Below are positions 11,756 to 20,485 of a stretch of DNA of 64,000 nt, in pieces; position 1 is the stretch's first letter, and each line of letters begins with the position of its first letter. A program made the position numbers and the translations under genes. A model generated the notes under the pieces. That model was given only the letters and a program-made list of their open reading frames with translations. It was not told where the DNA came from and did not search any database. Origin of the DNA: Haliotis asinina (Eukaryota; Mollusca; Gastropoda; Lepetellida; Haliotidae); NCBI RefSeq assembly GCF_037392515.1, contig NC_090291.1, forward strand, positions 40,159,501 to 40,223,500. Reading direction: 5' to 3'.

Positions 11756-14700
11756 TGTACATTGGATATTGATTTCTCCGCTAACTTGTAGGAACCAACT
11801 CCAAACCTGAACTGTACATGTATCGTGCATCAAATTGCTGCTGTAAAGGTTCCTTTTCAGCAATGTTCACAGATTTTCATCATTTGTGGAACTCATAACA
11901 ATAATCTTTTCAGTGTTACAAATTTGTTTTACAATATATCCGTTCATGTGTAAACAGTACTTTTAAACAGTATTGTATAGTTTGCAAAATGTAGTTTAGA
12001 ACAGCTGGTTAAGTAAGCGGCTGTATTTACACTTGTGAGTCTGCACTTTTGATGGGAAGTATATTGAACCTGCACTTGAACCTGAAAAACATATATCAGA
12101 GTTCTGTTATGATAAAGATCTCTCACATGTTTTATGCAAATTCAGAAGCATGAGTCATAAACTTAAAATTCAACACAACACTAATAAGAAATGTGATAAA
12201 GGTAATTGTAATTTGATATAAGATGAGTATCATTTCTTGCTTGTATGTCCATTTTATTCACAATAACGTTCTTTGTACATTCCTGATTTTTATAATATAT
12301 CCCCCACCAGATCAAAGTTTATACAGTTGCTTGCAATGAAGAATGCAAAACTCCTAAAACATATTGCAACTTATCTTGAACTATATTTACCTTTATGATT
12401 GTAAAGTGTTCATGTGCTATATTTTGCTTATTGAATTGTACTCTTGGTCATGTGACCATAAATAGTGAATGAAGCTCTTCTTCTTCTCCTTCTTCTTGTC
12501 CTTTTTCTTCTTCTTCTCCTTCTCCTCCTCCTTTCTTTTTTTGTCTTCTCGTCTTCTTTCTTCTCCTTTTTTCTTCTCCTTTTCCTCCTTTTTCTCCTTT
12601 TTTCTCCTTCTCCCTTCTTTTTCTTCTTCTTTTTCTTTTTTCTTCTCCTCCTTTTTCTTATTCTTCTCCTTTTTCTTCTCCTTATTCTTCTCCTTATTCT
12701 CCTTTCTTTTCTTCTTTTTTCGTCTTCTCCTTTTTCTTCTCCTTTTCCTCATTTTTCTCCTTTTTTTCTCCTTCTTCCCTTCTTTTTCTTCTCCTTTTTC
12801 TTGTTTTCTTCTCCTTTTCTTGTTCTTCTCCTTCTTTCTTCTCCTTCTTTCTTCTCCTCCTTCTTCTCCTCCTCCTCCTTCTTCTATAGTAATATTTGCT
12901 GTATGAAATATGGCCAGGTTGATGATGTATCAGGGTACCTGGAGAATTTGCTCATTTTATAGACATTTAGTTTTCTTGGCCATGATATTGCTTATGGAAA
13001 CATAAAACAACATTCATTCACTTACAAGTATGACCTGACTTCTGTTCCAGTCTGAGTACCACATTTTCGTGGATGAGTTCCGACGTAACCCAGGATCCAT
13101 CTGGATCATGAAGCCAATTGCCAAGTCACAAGGCAAAGGAATCTTCCTCTTCAAGAGACTCAAAGACATCACTGACTGGAAAAAGGTTTGTGGAATCTGG
13201 TTTGGAACTATTGTCAAAACCATCACTGACTGGAAGATACTAATTATTGAGCAACGGAATGTTTGCTTAATGCTGCGTAAATGTTACCCGTAAGTGAGTT
13301 GTGTTCATTTGCTCACCGTATTTTCTACACACATATTTAGAATTGGGCTGCAACAATTCGGTTCGATTTATTGAAAATCAAATCTGACACCTCAGTTTCA
13401 ATTTTCAATAACCAGTATCACCATTTGAATACCTATTTGAATTAATTACACACAGACAGAACTATATTTGACTTGAGCAGTTTCCAGCACTGAAACAAAA
13501 CAAAATGTGATTGATTGATGTCAGGCTAATTATCCAATGAGAACTGTCGTTAGAAGACATCTTAAAGTTGCCAGTGAATGTCACCTTAACAAAGCTGATT
13601 CTAGAGTTAAATTAAATCTAATGTTTTTACTTGTATGAAAAATTTAATCAAAACTGATCAAATCAAGTGTCCAATATCAGAAATCATATCAAACTTAGGC
13701 CTGGGTGAATCATTGTAGCCCACATTTAGAACAGAGCAACAACAGAAACGTTTTGAGTTTTTTTTCTTTTGTACTGATAGATGACACTGGAATAATCTTC
13801 AGATTCCCTTTTATATAATCTTACCCCAGGGTACAGAGTACCAGCCCATATCAGATGCCAGCAAAGATGGTCCAGAGACATATGTTGTGCAGCGCTACAT
13901 CGAGAACCCATACCTCATAGGTGGACGCAAGTTTGACATCCGTGTCTATGTATTGGTCACCTCAGTAAGATTTTCTTTGACATTTTTGTGTATGTTTTCT
14001 ATTTACCTTGGTTTGGTTTTGTTTCTGCTGTCGCATCGGGGGCGGATACAGAAAGGGAGGTACACATTATTGAGGAAAGAGGGGAAGGGACTTCATTTTC
14101 ACACAAGTTTCAATGGCCATTGAACAAAATTTCAGGACAAAAAGACCTGCAGGCCCCATCCCTCTGGATTCTCCTATGCATATCTGACAGATTCAGAGGC
14201 GGACATGATGGTTGTATATGAAATGGTGATGAACAAAATACAGTACAAAGTGGTGTTTAGTCTCTCTTGCTCCTTCCACTGAATTCCTTCACTCACTCAT
14301 CAACACGCCCTGTACTGGTAACACAGTTGTGTCTCCTAACCATGAATGAAATGCGGTGTGGTGTACTAAAACAGACGGTATACTTGGGGGGGGTGACTTT
14401 CCCAAGAGATTTGTTTGCAAACAGCTTTTACTGCCCGTCAGAATAGTATCCATACACACCAACACTGAATGTTGGCTGTTACCTGTGACTAGCCAATGTA
14501 AGTTGCTGTATAACTATATATATGATGTATTTCAGTACAACCCTCTACGTGTTTGGCTGTACAGGGATGGATTTGCTCGCTTCTCCAACACAAGATTTTC
14601 TCTGGAATCTATAGAGAACAATTGTATCCTTCGAAGTTGAGTCTTCTCTAAACTGTCAGTTTAAACCGAGTCTTCCCTCTCAGAATTAAGAGTCTTCCCT

Positions 14701-17700
14701 TTCAAGCCTTAGTATTCCCATTCGAACCTTAGTCTTTCCAGAAGTACCTTCTGAAGTACTTTCCATCAGACCCAGGACACCCAAGCCAAGATCAAGAACA
14801 GAGAGTTTTCCTAGTCAGACAAGATACACTTCACCACCAGACCAGAAAAACTTCCCAGTCAGTCCAGAGAGTTTTCGTTATCAGACTTGAGACACTTCCC
14901 TCTAGATACAAGAGTGAACATGGTCATACCAAAGAAATTCTTTTCCAGATCCACAATTTGCAATAGAGTATCAAGTCTCTGACCTACAGCACCAATTAGC
15001 TTAAATACAGATTTGTAATAGCATCTTACCCAAGGATAGACAGTGTCAACAGAGACAAACATGTAGTGTTATTACCACTTAATTGGATACATTTTTGTTT
15101 TAAATATCATATCAAAATATTGTCAGCACTAACAAAGCAAAGACAGGATGTTGATAGTAGAGGCTCATAAAAGGATGATTCTCTAACAAAAATAGGGACC
15201 AAACTCAACTCCCTATAAAGAGCCATCTAAGTCTTCCTTGACAAGTCAAAAAGATGTTCACCTGACAAATGTGGCCATCCAGAAGACAGCCCCTGATTAC
15301 GATCCTGAGAAGGGATGTAAATGGTCAACACAACAACTGCGTCAGTACTTGACAGCAAGACACAAACGAGAAGATGTGAGTTCTTGTCATCTTCAAGCAA
15401 CAAAATCCCACAGACCTGATATATGTTGAATTTCGGCCTTATTTTAGTAACCTAAAAGGAGAGCTTACTTAACCTCTAACTGTTCTAAATCCATGGCTAA
15501 TATTCATATCACACCCTATGATATTTCATCTTTGCCCCATGGTGATTCTGGACTGAAATATGTTCCCCGGCAACTATAAGACAGCAACATCCTGCTTCAA
15601 GACTGGACTTACTGGATTAGGTGGTCAGAACTGTATGTCAACTCCAGACAAACAACTCCTTAATGTAAAATGTGACCTATGTGAGACAACTCTGTTAAGA
15701 ATACGGAAGCTGCTTACCTCCCTTGTTTACAGGTAGAGAAGATGCTGAACCAGATGCAAGAGGTGTTTATACTGAGCCTACAAAGTACACAGAAGATCAT
15801 GATCAATGACAAGCACTGCTTCGAGCTGTATGGCTATGACATCCTACTGGATGCCAAACTCAAACCGTGAGTGATTTGTTAAATACATGAGTTCATGATT
15901 TTGTGTATGGCTGTGTCTTATCACATCACTACTTGGTACATCTTGAGATGAAGATTCAGCTGAAAAGTCTAGAATCAGACAGTATGAGGAATACAGAAAT
16001 ATCGAGAATATGTTCCAGTGAGTTTACATTTTAACTGTGTGTTGGCTATTTCAGCTGGCTACTGGAGATCAATGCATCGCCTTCTCTCACAGCCAGCAGT
16101 AAAGAAGACTATGACCTCAAGTTTGGAATGCTCAATGATGTCATCAATGTCCTTGACATGGAAAGTAGGTGAGGAGGAAAACAAGGTTAACAATAAAAAG
16201 CTTCATCATAAACAAGTCATGCTATAGGTCATGGATAATTATCATCCATGAAGGTGGGCATCATGAGAAATAGGGATGTTCATTCTCTTTCATAAAAGTG
16301 AGAGCTTGTGAAGGATCATGGCTTGTGTATCATCTTGCTGTAGTTTATCATAGTTAATGATCCTTTAAATTATCATGGATTTTAGACATATTCTCAGGGT
16401 TGCCATCTGGATAAAACCAGGGAAGTTTCATGACCCCTTTGGAATCAGCATTTTCCTTCTTACAGTGTTGATTTCCAAATCTGTTACATGGATGATAGTA
16501 ATGCTCGAGGGTACAGTTCAGATATAAAACTACAGGGCTTTTTCAAAGTAGTCAAGAGGACTAGTGCAAACGTTATTACACGTTATTATTAAACGTTATT
16601 ATTATTATGGTCTTGACAGTTTGTGTAGTTAGTCCATTTGAGAAATGGAAAAGTGATCACTTTGTTTTGTTTGGTTTCAGTTTGTAGGAATAGTAAAGCA
16701 TCTAGAACTGATTCTGATTTTATGGCCCCAAGATGATACTGGTCAGTGAGATTTCAGTTTTCACTTGCCCTCCACACAAGTTAGAAGTCTTGGGCTCATA
16801 GACTAGCATGAATGTTGAAGTCTGTAATTACACTGATGTAATTACACTTAGTTGACTGTTGTACAGACTGACAGGGAAGGAGAAGCGTATCGGTGGGTTT
16901 GACTTCATCTGGGACGATGGCCCCGTCTACTCCGATGAGTCCATCAACTCTGACAGCATGATCAACAGCATGGGCACCACCATCAACTCCTTCTTAGGTA
17001 GGTACATTGTGGGTGTTCCATGTATCCCCAGGATTAAGTCGTAGCTCACCTTAGTGATGGTTTAGCAAACTCAGAACTGAGATTTCAATGCCTCTTTGGA
17101 TGGTAAATATCCTTGGTGTCATTGTACAAAGTGATTTTAGCGCTAAGGTGACCATGACTAACACACCTTAACATAGACGTATGGTAGTCTTAGCGCTAAG
17201 GTGACCATGACTAACACACCTTAACATAGACGTATGGTAGTCTTTGTGCTAAGGTTGTTGTGTACAACGACTCCTTGGTCTTGATCATTCAGCGATCTTA
17301 TTTTACAGCTTAGTTATTTCAACACTCGCTCATTCACAATGAATTTACTTGTGAACACCCAGCTTCAGGTTCGTCTTGAGCAAAGTATGCTTACCATAAG
17401 AGGATCAGGTGGTCAGTTAAATAACTGGAATACTGCTGAGTGTAGTATTAACAGCAAACAAACACAATAAATTTGATCTGTCCAGCTTGGGACTTGGAAC
17501 TGTCCCAACACAGTGACAGAGAATGTACCTTCTTGAACAAAGGCTTCAACTGCTAGGCAACATCAGCTCCACCAGACACAGACAAGGACGGACATGATGG
17601 ACCAATGACAGCACACAGAGTGTCTCTGTAACATGCAGCCTCTTGAACCACAAGGCTACCGCACTGCCCACCTGTTACATCTAGTGTGACAAAGTTATAT

Positions 17701-18377
17701 GTATGTGCTCACACTATCTACTATGGTTTTTATCACTTCTAGGGGTAGGCAATAATACCAGTTAACTGGTATGTTGCAATTCAAACTTCACAATATGATA
17801 TATTGCTGTACACTTTTTGCAAACCAGTTTACCTGATACAATCAGCAGTTTCCTTGACCATGCTCAGTGATTTTTTGTGATGTATTTCCTTTATGTTTAG
17901 TGGTCAAATAATTGCATTTGCATGACGTGTAAACCATGTAAATCAAAAGTTAGATTGGTACCGGCACACTTTGATAAACAAACCCAAATGGCGCTGCAGA
18001 CGCTTTTTCTCATGTTCTAAACTTTAGAGCGAAGTCTTAAATTTGGAAACATTTTCAGGTGATCTCTTGCACAATCACATCTGAGTCATGACAGTGTCCC
18101 CAGGCATTGCTCCAAAAGAAAGGGAACAGAAATTACATTACCTTAACCATGTGTTACACTGTCACAATATATTGCAGTAGTCATTGCAATACACCAGCAA
18201 TATATCGCAATATGAAACTTTTGGGCAATACCCAACCCTAATAACTGCTGGTGTATATCTTTTCACCACCATTATCTCCTGTATGAAGCATGGATGAATG
18301 TTACAGGTTGTCATAATGAACGTCGTCAAAACCTGAAGCAGATCTACCAGACAGCCAGCGTGACGAAGAAGCCATGA
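2096..18377 (+). CDS. TTLL9: Tubulin polyglutamylase TTLL9, complete gene span (exons listed separately)
   Basis: Thirteen coding exons join in phase to 427 aa (with exon 3b) or 428 aa (with 3a), close to the roughly 440 aa of vertebrate TTLL9 as I recall it. The family uses an ATP-grasp fold to ligate glutamate to tubulin tails; TTLL9 acts in cilia and flagella. Visible family motifs, with approximate residues: [19 protein letters not shown] (72-90), [16 protein letters not shown] (about 134-149), [19 protein letters not shown] (about 186-204), [11 protein letters not shown] (about 214-224), [11 protein letters not shown] (about 238-248), [11 protein letters not shown] (about 308-318) and the metal-binding stretch [11 protein letters not shown] (about 324-334). 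The start is ATG at 2096, giving [12 protein letters not shown]; it follows a good acceptor, so an upstream non-coding exon is likely. The stop is TGA at 18375-18377. No transmembrane or signal sequence is seen. TTLL1-type enzymes are the nearest alternative, but the 'FARFSNTRF' and '[19 protein letters not shown]' stretches fit TTLL9 better. Confidence 0.93.
2547..2620 (+). repeat. Fragment of dispersed element A in TTLL9 intron 1
   Basis: 'gattgggtggtcag' and what follows is a short, diverged piece of the family defined at 3238-3452. Confidence 0.4.
2785..2871 (+). CDS. TTLL9: TTLL9 exon 2
   Basis: Acceptor ctgcag, donor gtgagt. Encodes [20 protein letters not shown] then RPGWQEVT, the N-terminal TTLL9 segment. 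Leaves GG, which needs one T from the next exon to make Gly; both versions of exon 3 begin with T. Confidence 0.92.
3187..3231. repeat. (CAT)n microsatellite
   Basis: About 15 units of tca/cat, directly beside a dispersed element. A shorter (atc)n run sits on the other side at about 3450-3471. Confidence 0.95.
3238..3452 (+). repeat. Dispersed element A (SINE-like), near full length
   Basis: Reference copy for the family. It has 'aaggcgactcagcttgtcgt', 'gggatcgggtggtcaggctc', 'ctggattgtctggtccagac', 'tatttacagaccgccgccat', then a 3' tail ending 'aactcactcactc'. Strand is given with the (ACTC)n tail at the 3' end. No coding capacity; length and tail fit a SINE. Confidence 0.85.
4209..4290 (+). 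repeat. Copy 2 of the repeat at 1934-1996
   Basis: 'acattttatatatcatgaat' and 'ctgtgttttaattatt' match the copy before exon 1. Ends about 90 bp before exon 3a. Confidence 0.6.
4380..4494 (+). CDS. TTLL9: TTLL9 exon 3a (alternative to 3b)
   Basis: 115 bp. Acceptor ggttgcag, donor gtctat after TATGAG. Encodes [14 protein letters not shown] ... SHFRNYYE, 38 residues. It aligns with exon 3b at W-D-x-x-WCD-x-x-W, R-E-x-x-D and the end HFRN-x-YE. No stop or frame break, and same entry and exit phase as 3b. The (gat)n run at about 4335-4356 lies just upstream. Likely a mutually exclusive exon; it could be a silent duplicate, but its intact frame argues against that. Confidence 0.8.
4800..5430. repeat. 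Diverged repeat, partner at 11755-12070
   Basis: 'atcatgcatcaaattgctg' and 'tcttttgatgggaagtatatt' recur in the same order near 11830 and 12050, with the spacing between them different. Probably an old dispersed element with an internal indel. Confidence 0.5.
5431..6449. other. AT-rich intron 2/3 sequence, no feature seen
   Basis: Intronic between exons 3a and 3b; no repeat, exon or RNA that I can support. Confidence 0.5.
6450..6720. repeat. Dispersed repeat, partner at 25190-25452
   Basis: Shares 'attaattttcccc', 'tttgactggtgat' and 'ttttctgaggacaaaaatc' in the same order with 25190-25452. Unnamed old element. Confidence 0.65.
7225..7310 (+). repeat. Element B (tRNA-derived SINE), truncated
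   Basis: 'agggtttgattccccacatg' contains a B-box-like GTTTGATTCC, then 'tctgtttctggtgtcc', as in other copies of this family. Confidence 0.6.
8013..8173. mobile_element. Hairpin MITE-like inverted repeat
   Basis: Left arm starts 'gataaacatcatgtgttggc' and the right arm ends with its reverse complement at 8173. Arms are about 55 bp with a loop of about 45 bp and are almost perfect. It ends about 220 bp before exon 3b. A single-arm relative lies at 60868-60905. Confidence 0.85.
8392..8503 (+). CDS. TTLL9: TTLL9 exon 3b (alternative to 3a)
   Basis: 112 bp. Acceptor atctgcag, donor gtcagt after TACGAG. Encodes [20 protein letters not shown] ... INHFRNHYE, 37 residues, the version closest to vertebrate TTLL9. 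Starts with T and ends on a codon boundary, exactly as 3a. If 3a were spliced to 3b, the first codon read here would be TGA. Confidence 0.9.
9215..9440 (+). repeat. Dispersed element A, diverged copy
   Basis: Has 'gttgttgatcactggattgt', 'tatttacagaccgccgtcat' and the (ACTC)-type tail. In TTLL9 intron 3. Confidence 0.8.
9967..10052 (+). CDS. TTLL9: TTLL9 exon 4
   Basis: Acceptor ttacag, donor gtatcc. Encodes [20 protein letters not shown] then ESGKLEAQ, a basic helix conserved in TTLL1/TTLL9. Leaves AA for the next exon. Confidence 0.9.
10691..10724 (+). CDS. TTLL9: TTLL9 exon 5 (34-bp small exon)
   Basis: Found by searching for the expected joining peptide. Acceptor gtgccag, donor gtaagt. 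The first base completes Lys; then [11 protein letters not shown], matching the family's FFPKTF-type motif. In phase on both sides (AA + A; ends on a codon). Too short to show as an ORF. Confidence 0.88.
10860..11560 (-). mobile_element. Possible decayed retroelement gag-like remnant
   Basis: The minus strand reads in broken frames through a Lys/Glu/Gln-rich stretch and then [20 protein letters not shown], which resembles polyprotein fragments common in mollusc genomes. Several stops and frame changes; no RT motif is visible. Could be a non-coding coincidence. Confidence 0.35.
11703..11751. repeat. (GT)n microsatellite
   Basis: About 20 GT units in TTLL9 intron 5. Confidence 0.95.
11755..12070. 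repeat. Diverged repeat, partner at 4800-5430
   Basis: Shares 'gtgcatcaaattgctg' and 'ttttgatgggaagtatatt' with the partner copy. Confidence 0.5.
12465..12887. repeat. 420-bp polypyrimidine tract in TTLL9 intron 5
   Basis: Almost pure C/T on the plus strand, built from cttctt, ctcctt and cttttt words with only a handful of A or G. The Leu/Phe/Ser and Lys/Glu/Arg reading frames across it are artefacts of composition. Mirror-type purine-pyrimidine tracts of this length can form triplex DNA in vitro. Confidence 0.92.
13051..13185 (+). CDS. TTLL9: TTLL9 exon 6 (ATP-binding loop)
   Basis: Acceptor tgttccag, donor gtttgt. Encodes [18 protein letters not shown] then [19 protein letters not shown]. 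The lysine and glycine-rich loop is the nucleotide-binding element of the ATP-grasp fold. A 15-base copy of the exon end (catcactgactggaa) recurs in the intron near 13220. Confidence 0.95.
13346..13723. mobile_element. Possible hAT-type MITE
   Basis: 'gggctgcaacaattcggttc' at the left and 'gaatcattgtagccca' at the right are roughly inverted; the interior is AT-rich. Terminal match is imperfect. Confidence 0.35.
13830..13964 (+). CDS. TTLL9: TTLL9 exon 7 (catalytic core)
   Basis: Acceptor taccccag, donor gtaaga. Encodes [20 protein letters not shown] then [26 protein letters not shown] is the conserved TTLL core motif. Phase 0 on both sides, 45 codons. Confidence 0.95.
14536..14623 (+). CDS. 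TTLL9: TTLL9 exon 8
   Basis: Acceptor tttcag, donor gtatcc. Encodes [20 protein letters not shown] then FSLESIENN and leaves T. Degenerate 'gagtcttccct' repeats follow in the intron from 14640 to about 14900. Confidence 0.93.
15254..15375 (+). CDS. TTLL9: TTLL9 exon 9
   Basis: Acceptor caaaaag, with a weak pyrimidine tract, donor gtgagt. T + AT makes Tyr; encodes [20 protein letters not shown] then [24 protein letters not shown] is a TTLL hallmark. Confidence 0.93.
15733..15866 (+). CDS. TTLL9: TTLL9 exon 10
   Basis: Acceptor tttacag, donor gtgagt. Encodes [20 protein letters not shown], then [18 protein letters not shown], and leaves CC. FELYGYD is a conserved family motif. Confidence 0.95.
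16055..16168 (+). CDS. TTLL9: TTLL9 exon 11 (metal-binding motif)
   Basis: Acceptor atttcag, donor gtgagg. CC + C makes Pro; encodes [20 protein letters not shown] then [17 protein letters not shown]. The E-x-N pair of LLEINASPS coordinates Mg in ATP-grasp ligases. Confidence 0.95.
16867..16997 (+). CDS. TTLL9: TTLL9 exon 12
   Basis: Acceptor gtacag, donor gtaggt. Encodes [20 protein letters not shown], then a Ser/Asp/Asn-rich stretch ending INSFLG. LTG-x-EKR-x-GGFD matches the TTLL9 C-terminal region. Confidence 0.93.
17137..17255. repeat. Two 62-bp direct repeats with TTAGCGCTAAGG core
   Basis: 'ttagcgctaaggtgaccatg' to 'gacgtatggtagtctt' occurs twice back to back. The palindrome TTAGCGCTAA is also seen in the hairpin at 54303-54422. 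Confidence 0.85.
17394..17455 (+). repeat. Fragment of dispersed element A
   Basis: 'aagaggatcaggtggtcag' followed by a shortened tail 'ggaatactgctgagtg'; the middle is deleted. Confidence 0.5.
17741..18241. mobile_element. Possible MITE with short inverted ends
   Basis: 'taggggtaggcaata' at the left and 'ggcaatacccaaccctaat' at the right are inverted, and 'aatatattgc' words flank both sides. Sits in TTLL9 intron 12. Confidence 0.4.
18307..18377 (+). CDS. TTLL9: TTLL9 exon 13 (last coding exon)
   Basis: Acceptor tgttacag. G + GT makes Gly; encodes [20 protein letters not shown] then KP and TGA at 18375. C-(I/H)-N-(D/E)-R-x-x-Q matches the family's tail. Phase is consistent with exon 12. Confidence 0.9.
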
Positions 18378-20274
18378 AGAGGATGAAGACACTAAAGTCA
18401 GACAAAGTGACAGCTAAAAGTGGTTATGCTTTTTAGTATGTGTCGCATGTGTAACTAGTATGTTAACTGGATTTTCTCACTGAATGGAAATGTTACAAGG
18501 TGTGCAGAACACTCTACTGCATCTAGTGACATGGACAAATGCATCATTGTCTCATACTTTAGGCATATGGACTACTGTACAAGAACACGACAGAATACGA
18601 TCTGGTCATGTCTGGGACCTGGTATTAAATACATATTTTAGATAAAATGCAACATATTTAATAATGATTTGTACTATTTAACAAATTTGTCATACTTTGA
18701 GCAAAATTGACATAATTGTTTGGCAGAAATCTACTCCTTAGAGATGGATATTTTACCACAGACAAGTAATACATGGACTTCATCTTCCCTACTTCATTAA
18801 TAACGAGGACAAATTATATCTAGGTGATTTACACCATTCTCACACCTTTACCTGTTTACAGCAAAATCACGGACTGATTTTCATTTTACAGAAAGCTCTT
18901 CTTTGGTCTCTATCCTTTAGCAATGTTATATATATTTCCGGTTGTAGAAGGGATTCATTTGTTTATAGTGCTCAAGAAAAGATGAAATGTCTGTTTTTAG
19001 AGTAGATGTAGAGAAGATATGATCTATCTTAGGGCCACCAGCAGTGTATCAGTTGGACAACTTGAACTCCAAGCAGGGTTAATTGTTATGTGACAAACAA
19101 ATTACTTCATTCCAACAAGAGGACATTATGATTTTGGTACGGATGGGCCACTTGAATTTAAGTTTTTACAACTGACTAGTCAGATGACAGGATACCTTCT
19201 CAGAAATTTTACAAGTTAAAGATTTACTGATATTGACATTTAGTTAGTTCTAGCTCACCAGAATCTTTGACCAGTATGTGAACTTAGTTACAAGGCACCT
19301 TATGTATCATTAAGTTGTATAACTCACTTTTGGAATGGGATTTAGCAATTTACTACTTCCATGACACCCACATGCATGGGGATGGTGGAGAAACAGCTAG
19401 ACACATAATCCAAGCAAAGTGATATCGTGGTGGTGTGTGGTCCTGTGCATGGAGCTTGGGTCTCAAATCAGTAGAAGTTAACCACTGTTGACGGCTTGAC
19501 TCCTGAGAGTTTCTAGGACTGTAGTCCTACACCACAACAAAGTACATTTGGTACATGTGGTCTCACCTCAGGCAAGTGAGTTTTCAAAATTGCCTCTGTT
19601 CACCCAGCAGAAAATGGGTACCCGGTGGTATAAGTCATGTGAATATAACAGGCAGCATGGGTTATCCGTGGTATTAATATGCCTGCTTTGACTGTTAGCG
19701 CTATGAGCATTCACGTCATGAATGGAGTTTGGATATAAATATACATATTCTTATTATTAGATTTAGCACATGATCATACCTGCAAGAATGCCTAGAGACG
19801 TATATCTGCAGAGAAAACTGCCAAGGACTGGTGCCCTTCATGTATCATGTGAACAAACAGAAGGTACACCCATGACTCTTTGATAGGATATTGATATTAG
19901 TACCCCAGTCTGAATATCCATTTATATGGCACCAAGTTAATCCTCAAAGACACTTTACGTTATTGTCACAATGATCAGTTGATCCCTTTGAATTTGACCT
20001 ATATATTTTCAGCTCCCAAAGGAGTGTACAATGAGGTAACTAGTAGGAAAATAGGTTTTTCTGTCCATTTTATTTCAAGTCCTCATTGGTAAGCTGTAAA
20101 ACAGACAGGAGAAATAGTATAGTGTGATGCCATGTTTATCTTTGCCCTCAATATAGAGCAAATTCATACTACGCAGCCCCCTTAATGTGAGAATATTGCT
20201 GACTGGCATCTGTTTATCTTCTTGCTGTTGAATGTTGTTGGTGCATGTTTCTCTTTGTCTGCATACACTATAAG
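18378..20274. other. Intergenic, no feature seen beyond the TTLL9 3' end
   Basis: AT-rich; short frames only, no family resemblance. The first part is presumably TTLL9 3' UTR. Confidence 0.5.
18624..18629 (+). terminator. Possible polyadenylation signal of TTLL9
   Basis: ATTAAA, the common variant signal, 247 bases after the TTLL9 stop in an AT-rich stretch. No stronger AATAAA is seen close by; this is a guess from position. Confidence 0.3.
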
Positions 20275-20485
20275 GACCAGATGAAGGTCTGGGTTAGAAC
20301 TGGTCCTCAAGAACCCATGTTTTTCATGGGCTGGGCCGTGTTATGAGGTGATGTGAGACAGGGTGGATGACTTTGTTAAGATATCCCAGTTACATCGGTG
20401 CTCATGATGTCAGTAACTGGATTATCTGTTCCAGTTTGACTGTATACAATCTGCTGGAATATTCTGAGAGTGGCATTAAACCGCA
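20275..20485 (+). repeat. Dispersed element A, strongly diverged
   Basis: 'ctgggttagaactggtcctc', 'taactggattatctgttcca' and 'gctggaatattctgagagtg' keep the family order. Confidence 0.6.

Noticed and set aside
12417..12962. Lys/Glu-rich and Leu/Phe/Ser-rich frames
   Set aside because: Composition artefacts of a polypyrimidine tract inside an intron.
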